A stretch of 64,000 nt of DNA, taken from assembly GCF_965363235.1 (NCBI RefSeq), contig NC_134840.1:85346916-85410915 (forward strand). The letters are read 5' to 3'. The translations under genes were made by a program, and so were the position numbers. The notes below the pieces were generated by a model that worked only from the letters and a program-made list of their open reading frames with translations, ran no database searches and was not told the origin of the DNA. How positions within the stretch are numbered: position 1 is the stretch's first letter; each line of letters starts with the position of its first letter. Source of the stretch: Mytilus galloprovincialis. Its lineage: Eukaryota; Mollusca; Bivalvia; Mytilida; Mytilidae. Positions 57,780 to 64,000 of this stretch are shown one piece after another.

Positions 57780-58300
57780 CATTGGCAATTATACCACATC
57801 TTTTTCATATAACCACTGAGTTTTATGGTTCCTGTCTTGGGACAAGCACATACTTGTTTGGCAGCATAAATCATGTTGGCGGGATCCCTGTCCGCTCATT
57901 AACCTGGGATAGTGGTGTAACAGTACAACATAAGAACTAATTATCAAATTCAGTAAAAAAAGGCATAACTCATCAGATGCATATACCAGTTAATAGAAAT
58001 AGATATAACAAAAACATCGAGTGAACGTGGCCAGGTACTTGTATATCCCAACAATAAAAAGTAAAATCACAAAAATACTGAACTCATAGGAAAATCAATT
58101 CGGAAAATTCATAATCACATGGCAAAATCAAAAAAACAAACCGCATTAAAAACGAATGGACAAGAACCGACATATTCCTGACTTGGTACAGGCATTTTCA
58201 AATGTAGAAAATGGTTGATTAAACCTGGTTCTATAACGCTAACCCTCTCACTTTCATGACAGTCTCATCAAATTCCGTTATATTTACATTAATGCATTAA
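57780..58300 (+). repeat. Composite repeat, copy 3
   Basis: It contains ttgtctcattggcaattata, gttcctgtcttgggacaagc, ggcgggatccctgtccgctc, tgataacagt-type dttagtggtgtaac sequence, cgagtgaacgtggccaggta and ttctataacgctaaccctct. It matches 46660-47130, 47726-48300 and 63415-63990 and separates the two units of the tandem duplication. Confidence 0.7.
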
Positions 58301-58307
58301 ATAGATA

Positions 58308-59112
58308 GACACAATAAATAAAATAGTCGAAATATGGGTACATCAGTCCTCATTGTATAACAATTTTAAATGGAACAATTTATCAGAACACTAAAACATC
58401 TACTATCTACGAACACATGCATTGATTTGAGTGTTTGACGTTAGAAAATTTTATACGTCACATAAATTTGTCGTTCAATGTGCATACAAACATTTCAAAA
58501 ATTAACATAGGCAATGTTAGCAAACAGGGTTAAAAAATCAAAAGTATGTAAGAATAAATTTCAGAAATAGACCGAGATTTAAACTATTCCAAAATGTATA
58601 TATATACAATTTATAAGAATCCACCAGTTGTGAATTCCACTACGTGATTGAATGATTTTGACGTTTGTGGTTCAACGTATATTTTAATTCATATTAGAAA
58701 TATATCATAATGACATATAATAGAACAATATCATACTGACGGGATCTTTAAGTTACAGAGTCACGTTATAAGAGCAAAAGAAATACAAAACAGTCGCCTA
58801 TACAAAACAAACCACCAAAAAATGAAAGCCAGTACAAACACATTGAAGAGATGTATAAGTACCAAGCCACGTCAAACGGATAACAAATAAAACCAATCAC
58901 CAGTAAAAGTAATATTAATAAAATAACAAAGACAAATGAAAGAACCATAAAACACGTTGTTAAGATGATAACAACATCAGTACGCAGGGGAAAAAAAAGA
59001 CAGTTCACGACATATAACGACTGAGAATGGAAATGGGGAATGTATCAAAGAGACAACGACCCCACTCGAGAGTAGATCACATCCATCTGAGAGTACTCGC
59101 AGTTATTGACAG
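58308..59112 (+). repeat. Tandem segmental duplication, unit 2
   Basis: This is the second unit of the duplication described at 56999-57768. It includes about 40 extra bases near 58900-58930 (caatcaccagtaaaagtaat) that are absent from unit 1. Confidence 0.85.
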
Positions 59113-59417
59113 CAAGTTCATCACCACTACCAACTGAGACTAAATTATCAATCAGTACACATCCAACATCCAATGGATTTAGGATAAAGAGGTCATAACC
59201 AGTCATAGCAAGACATCACCTTATGCAATGTCAAAATATAGGTAGTGATAGATCATAGATCAGTGAGAGTGCATAGGTATTTAAATTAGCACTAACAGTG
59301 TTCGTTTTCTTACTTAAGGTCGATTCTTCTCCGCTTCCTTCTACACTTACCACCAAGAAATAGCACAATAGAGTTTAAAGTGGCGTTACACACAAGCCAG
59401 TCAATCAATCTCAGTCT
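59113..59417. other. Intergenic stretch, no gene recognised
   Basis: It may be another part of the composite repeat (atccaacatccaatggattt, acatcaccttatgcaatgtc). There is no supported ORF. Confidence 0.4.
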
Positions 59418-59571
59418 CAACTTTTTGGAATTTGGGTCCTCAATGTTCTTCAACTTTGAACTTGTTTAGATTAATAACTTTTTTGATCTGAGAATGTCAC
59501 TTATGAGTCTTGTGTAGACGAAACACGCGTACTGTGTATTAAATTATAATCCTGGTACATTTGATAACTAT
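59418..59571 (+). repeat. ~355-bp bivalve repeat, 3' half, before exon copy 2
   Basis: It runs from caactttttggaatttgggt through gtcttgtgtagacgaaacac to tgataactattatga. It is the counterpart of 44310-44462. Confidence 0.75.
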
Positions 59572-59695
59572 TATGATTTTAAACTTTCATTAACCTATCT
59601 GATTTTAAACTAACATGAACTTATTTGATTTTAAACTTTCATGAACTTATTTGATTTTAAACTTTCATGATCGTATTTGAATTTTAAACTTGTTT
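59572..59695 (+). repeat. 26-bp minisatellite before lysine-rich exon (copy 2)
   Basis: About four units of the ttttaaactttcatgaactt type run into the splice acceptor at 59701-59702, as in copy 1 at 44466-44612. Confidence 0.75.
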
Positions 59696-59702
59696 TTTAC
59701 AG

Positions 59703-60025
59703 AAATGAAAAAGAGGAACGAAGTTGTTATCAAAGATGGAAAGAAGAAACAGGTCCTTACTATGGTGAGAAAATGTAATCATATAAATGAAAACAAAACA
59801 AAGAAAGAAACAGAAGCTAAGGATTGTTCAAAGACAAACAAAACAAAGAAAAGAGTAAAGAAAAATACAGATGAAAAGGAGAAAGTTGCAAACACTAAAG
59901 ATGTTAAGAAGGAAAACTTGGACGATATGGGGGCAACCAATGCCGGAAATAAAAGGACAGTTACAGCAAGCATTCATGCTTTTTTTAAATGTTTTCTTGC
60001 AACAAATGACAAAGCTGTAGTTTAA
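59703..60025 (+). CDS. Duplicated terminal exon encoding a lysine-rich tail (function unknown)
   Basis: After the acceptor tgttttttacag, the frame is open for 107 residues to TAA. The product begins MKKRNEVVIKDGKKKQVLTM after a split codon, continues with repeated K-rich KKETEAKDCSKTNKTKKRVK, then TDEKEKVANTKDVKKENLDD, and ends TVTASIHAFFKCFLATNDKA plus VV. It is strongly basic, of low complexity and has no membrane segment. No known domain was recognised; a nuclear or nucleic-acid-binding tail is possible but unproven. AATAAA at 60094-60099 would serve as the poly(A) signal. It is the undamaged relative of 44620-44968, but the upstream exons seen near that copy are not found here. It could be an orphan exon, or it could be spliced from the distant exons at 42-43.5 kb. 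Confidence 0.45.
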
Positions 60026-60182
60026 TGATTTATTTATTTTTGTATTATATTAAATTTTCTTTTTTTTATTCCATTTTCTGATAGACTCGTTAAAATAAAA
60101 TTATGTGTAAAGGGGCCCAGAACAAAATACAAGCTCGATTTCTTATTCTATGTTAAAATAAAAGACAACAACCAACGGAATT

Positions 60183-62750
60183 TTTTTTCGACATTCCCGC
60201 GCTGTAACAACACAACATAACATCAGACAGTGACACTCAGTTTTTTAACATTCCCACGCTGTACCAACACAGCATAACATCAGACAATGACATTCAGTTT
60301 TTCAACATTCTCGCGCTGTAACAACACAACATAACTAGTTATCAAAGGTACCAGGATTATAATTTAGTACGCCAGACGCGCGTTTCATCTACATAAGACT
60401 CATCAGTGACGCTCATATAAACATATTTGTAAAGCCAAATAAGTACAAAGTTGAAGAGCATTGAGGATCCAAAATTCCAAAAAGTTGTGCCAAAAACGGA
60501 TAAGGTAATCTACTCCTGGGATAAGAAAATCCTTAGTTTTTCGAAAATTTCAAAGTTTTGTAAACAGGATATTTATAGAAAAAAATGACCACATTATTGT
60601 ATTCATGTCAACAACAAAGTGTTGACTACTGGGCTGGTGATACCCTCGGGGACGAAACGTCCATCAGCAGTGGCATTGACCCAGTGGTGTAAATAGTTAT
60701 CAAAGGTACCAGGATTATAATTTAGTACGCCAGACGCGCGTTTCATCTACATAAGACTCATCAGTGACGCTCATATAAATATATTTGTAAAGCCAAATAA
60801 GTACAAAGTTGAAGAGCATTGAGGATCCAAAATTCCAAAAAGTTGTGCCAAAAACGGATAAGGTAATCTACTCCTGGGATAAGAAAATCCTTAGTTTTTC
60901 GAAAATTTCAAAGTTTTGTAAACAGGATATTTATAGAAAAAAATGACCACATTATTGGTATTCATGTCAACAACAAAGTGTTGACTACTGGGCTGGTGAT
61001 ACCCTCGGGGACGAAACGTCCACCAGCAGTGGCATCGACCCAGTGGTGTAAATAGTTATCAAAGGTACCAGGATTATAATTTAGTACGCCAGACGCGCGT
61101 TTCATCTACATAAGACTCATCAGTGACGCTCATATAAACATATTTGTAAAGCCAAATAAGTACAAAGTTGAAGAGCATAGAGGATCCAAAATTCCAAAAA
61201 GTTGTGCCAAAAACGGATAAGGTAATCTACTCCTGGGATAAGAAAATCCTTAGTTTTTCGAAAATTTCAAAGTTTTGTAAACAGGATATTTATAGAAAAA
61301 AATGACCACATTATTGGTATTCATGTCAACAACAAAGTGTTGCCTACTGGGCTGGTGATACCCTCGGGGACGAAACGTCCACCAGCAGTGGCATCGACCC
61401 AGTGGTGTAAATAGTTATCAAAGGTACCAGGATTATAATTTAGTACGCCAGACGCGCTTTTCATCTACATAAGACTCATCAGTGACGCTCATAATGACAT
61501 TCAGTTTTTCAACATTCCCGCGCTGTAACAACACAACATAACATCAGACAATTACATTCAGTTTTTCAACATTCCCGCGCTGTAGCAACACAACATAACA
61601 TCATACAATGACATTCAGTTTTTCAATATTTCCGCGCTGTAACAACATAACATAACATCAGACAATTACATTCAGTTTTTCAACATTCCCGCGCTGTAAC
61701 AACACAGCATAACATCATACAATGACATTCAGTTTTTCAATATTCCAGCGCTGTAACAAAACATAACATCAAACTGTGACATTCAGTTTTTCAACATTCC
61801 CGCGCTGTAACAACATAACAAAACATCAGAATGTGACATGCACTTTTTTCATTATTCCCGCGCTGTAACAACATAACATAACATCAAACTGTGACATACA
61901 CTTTTCCATTATTCCCGCGCTGTAACAACATAACATAACATCAAAGTGTGACATACACTTTTTCATTATTCCCGCGCTGTAACAACACAAAAAGTGATAT
62001 TCAGTTTTTCAACATTCCCGCGCTGTAACAACACAACATAACATCAGACAATTACATTCAGTTTTTCAACATTCCCGCGCTGTATCAACACAACATAACA
62101 TCAGACAATGACATTCAGTTTTTCAACATTCCCGCGCTGTAACAACATAACATAACATCAGAATGTGACATGCACTTTTTTTCATTATTCCCGCGCTGTA
62201 ACAACACAACATAACATCAGAAAGTGACATTCAGTTTTTCAACATTCCCGCTCTGTAACAACACAGCATAAAATCAGACAATTACATTCAGTTTTTCAAC
62301 ATTCCCGCGCTGTAGCAACACAACATAACATCATACAATGACATTCAGTTTTTCAATATTCCCGCGCTGTAACAACACAACATAACATCAGACAATTACA
62401 TTCAGTTTTTCAACATTCCCGCGCTGTAACAACACAGCATAAAATCAGACAATGACATTCAGTTTTTCAACATTCCCGCGCTGTAACAACATAACATAAC
62501 ATCAGACAGTGGCATTCAGTTTTTCAACATTCCCGCGCTGTAACAACACAGCATAACATCAGACAGTGGCATTCAGTTTTTCAACATTCCCGCGCTGTAA
62601 CAACACAACATAACATCAGTCTGTGACATGCAGTATTTCATTATTCCCGCGCTGTAACAACACAACACTACATCAGACAGTGACATTCAGTTTTTCAACA
62701 TTCCCGTGCTGTAACAACACATCATAACATCAGACAGTGACATTCAGTTT
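60183..62750 (+). repeat. 57-bp satellite, array 3 (about 25 units, split)
   Basis: Units share cattcccgcgctgtaacaac and catcagacagtgacattcag. Two subtypes alternate: one has ttcagtttttcaacattccc and the other tacactttttcattattccc. About 2.7 units lie before and about 22 after the nested array at 60337-61492. The right boundary (cattcagtttgaaaggagac) is the same as that of array 1. Confidence 0.9.
60337..61492 (-). repeat. Nested tandem array of the ~358-bp bivalve repeat (3.2 units)
   Basis: Unit starts (agttatcaaaggtaccagga) are at 60337, 60695, 61054 and 61413, giving periods of 358, 359 and 359. The units are nearly identical, with only a handful of differences. Each contains gccagacgcgcgtttcatct, ttgaagagcattgaggatcc, tactcctgggataagaaaat and ggggacgaaacgtcca. 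The last unit stops after 80 bases at gacgctcat. It lies inside the 57-bp satellite. Confidence 0.92.
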
Positions 62751-63290
62751 GAAAGGAGACAGGGAAATTGGGATCAAAACTCTAGTCTTACATTTCAAAT
62801 AGACAGATCTTATCATAAAGAACATGTGTACTCAGTTTCAAGTTGATTGGATCCCCGGACTTTAACTTAATCAAAATCTACCTTAGTCAAAAACTTTAAC
62901 ATGAAGCAGGACAGACAGACGAATTAACTGACGCACAGACCGGTAAACATGCCCATAAGCGGGGCATAAAAATATAGAGGAGTCGTGTAATTGCTTATTT
63001 CCGAAAATGAGCATGTAAGCAATTATTGTTCAGTGTTACCTCCAACAATTGGCAAAACCAAATCGTAAAGTCTGCTTTAAATGCCCCGACGTTATTAAGT
63101 GTTTAACAATGCAAACGAAAAGAACAGGGACGTTGGTTCTGTTGGCACTGTTATGCTGAAACGATAGACACAATACAAATATAAAAAAAAACATAAATCA
63201 ACGCACTACAGTCTCCTGATTTTACGAAATACAAGTTATCCTCAAACGTGGTAAGTGCTCTCAACTCAAACCTTTATTGGCTAGGATTAT
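62751..63290 (+). repeat. Right flank of satellite array 3, copy of 45901-46440
   Basis: It has the same block order as 45901-46440, from gaaaggagacagggaaattg through gattggatccccggacttta and catgaagcaggacagacaga to ttattggctaggattat. Differences are small indels and substitutions. Confidence 0.8.
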
Positions 63291-64000
63291 TAAAAAGAAG
63301 ATGTGATATGATTGTCAATTAGACAACTCTTTACCAGAAATCGCTGAAACTGAACTTAACAACTATAGGTCACCATACGACCTTCAAACCAGAGAAAAAC
63401 CCATAACGCATTAACAGCTATAAAAGTCGCCGTAAACAATTTTAACAAGAAAACAAGAATATATAACACAGAAAAAACCGACAACCACTGAGTTTAAGGT
63501 TCCTGTCTTGGGACAAGCACATACTTGTGTGGCATGGTTAATCATGTTAGCGGGATCCCAGCCCGCTCATAACCTGGGATAGTGGTGTAACAGTACAACA
63601 TAAGAACTTATTATAAAATTCAGTAAAAAGGCTTAACTCATCAGATGGATATAACAGTTAATAGAAATAGATATAACAAAAAAATCGAGTAGACGTGGCC
63701 AGGTACTTGTATATCCCAACAATAAAAAGTTAAATCACAAAAATACTGAACTTAGAGGAAAATCAATTTTCCCCATAATCACATGGCAAAATCAAATAAC
63801 AAAACGCATCAATAACGAATGGACAAGAACTGTCATATGCCTGACTTGGTACAGGCATGTTCAAATGTAGAAAATGGTGGATTAAACCTGGTTCTATAGC
63901 GATAACCCTCTCACTTTAATGACAGTCTCATCAAATTCCGTTATATTTACATTGATGCGTAAAATAAATAGTCACAATAAATAAAATAGTCAAAATAAGG
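63291..64000 (+). repeat. Composite repeat, copy 4, cut by window end
   Basis: It starts aaaaagaagatgtgatatga and continues as in 46440-47130 through gttcctgtcttgggacaagc, gttagcgggatcccagcccg and tctcactttaatgacagtct, then into the cacaataaataaaatagtca start of the block seen at 56999 and 58308. No gene is present. Confidence 0.7.

Overview
The window looks like nuclear DNA of a bivalve mollusc, most likely a mussel close to Mytilus. It is AT-rich and intron-rich, and it holds ependymin-related secreted protein genes. It is also packed with repeat families that I recognise from memory as typical of mussel genomes. No prokaryotic features, rRNA genes or functional tRNA genes were seen.

The left part (1-39,430) is a head-to-tail cluster of four ependymin-related genes on the + strand. 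Gene A shows only its last two exons (706-1575). Genes B (7012-12143), C (13731-23845) and D (36389-39430) are complete. All three share one five-exon plan: a 64-nt signal-peptide exon, a 35-nt exon, a 150-nt exon, a 266-269-nt exon and a 67-73-nt last exon. Every splice phase is conserved and every junction is GT-AG. B and C are close paralogues that share promoter sequence and intron-1 sequence; D is more divergent. The gaps and introns hold Penelope-like fragments, a 450-bp palindrome, terminal-inverted-repeat elements, a tRNA-derived SINE and several dispersed repeats.

Between C and D lies a 10.1-kb Ty3/gypsy-type LTR retrotransposon (25617-35747). It has two nearly identical LTRs of about 1.46 kb, a 4-bp target duplication, a tRNA-Leu-type primer site, gag and pol regions, and an extra region after integrase that encodes zinc fingers. 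It is young but broken. Without it, the C-D spacing would be about 2.4 kb, close to the B-C spacing.

The right part (39.5-64 kb) is mostly repeat mosaic. It contains fragments of an unrecognised lysine-rich gene (42.1-45.0 kb), whose last exon is duplicated about 15 kb downstream (59703-60025). The duplicated modules carry a 57-bp satellite at three sites, and the largest array is split by a nested 358-bp tandem repeat. Also present are a LINE fragment interrupted by another repeat, a 631-bp TA-flanked inverted-repeat element, and a decayed minus-strand gene (54198-56226). That gene encodes a double zinc-finger N-terminus and a C-terminal motif resembling the helix-hairpin of XPG/FEN1 nucleases.
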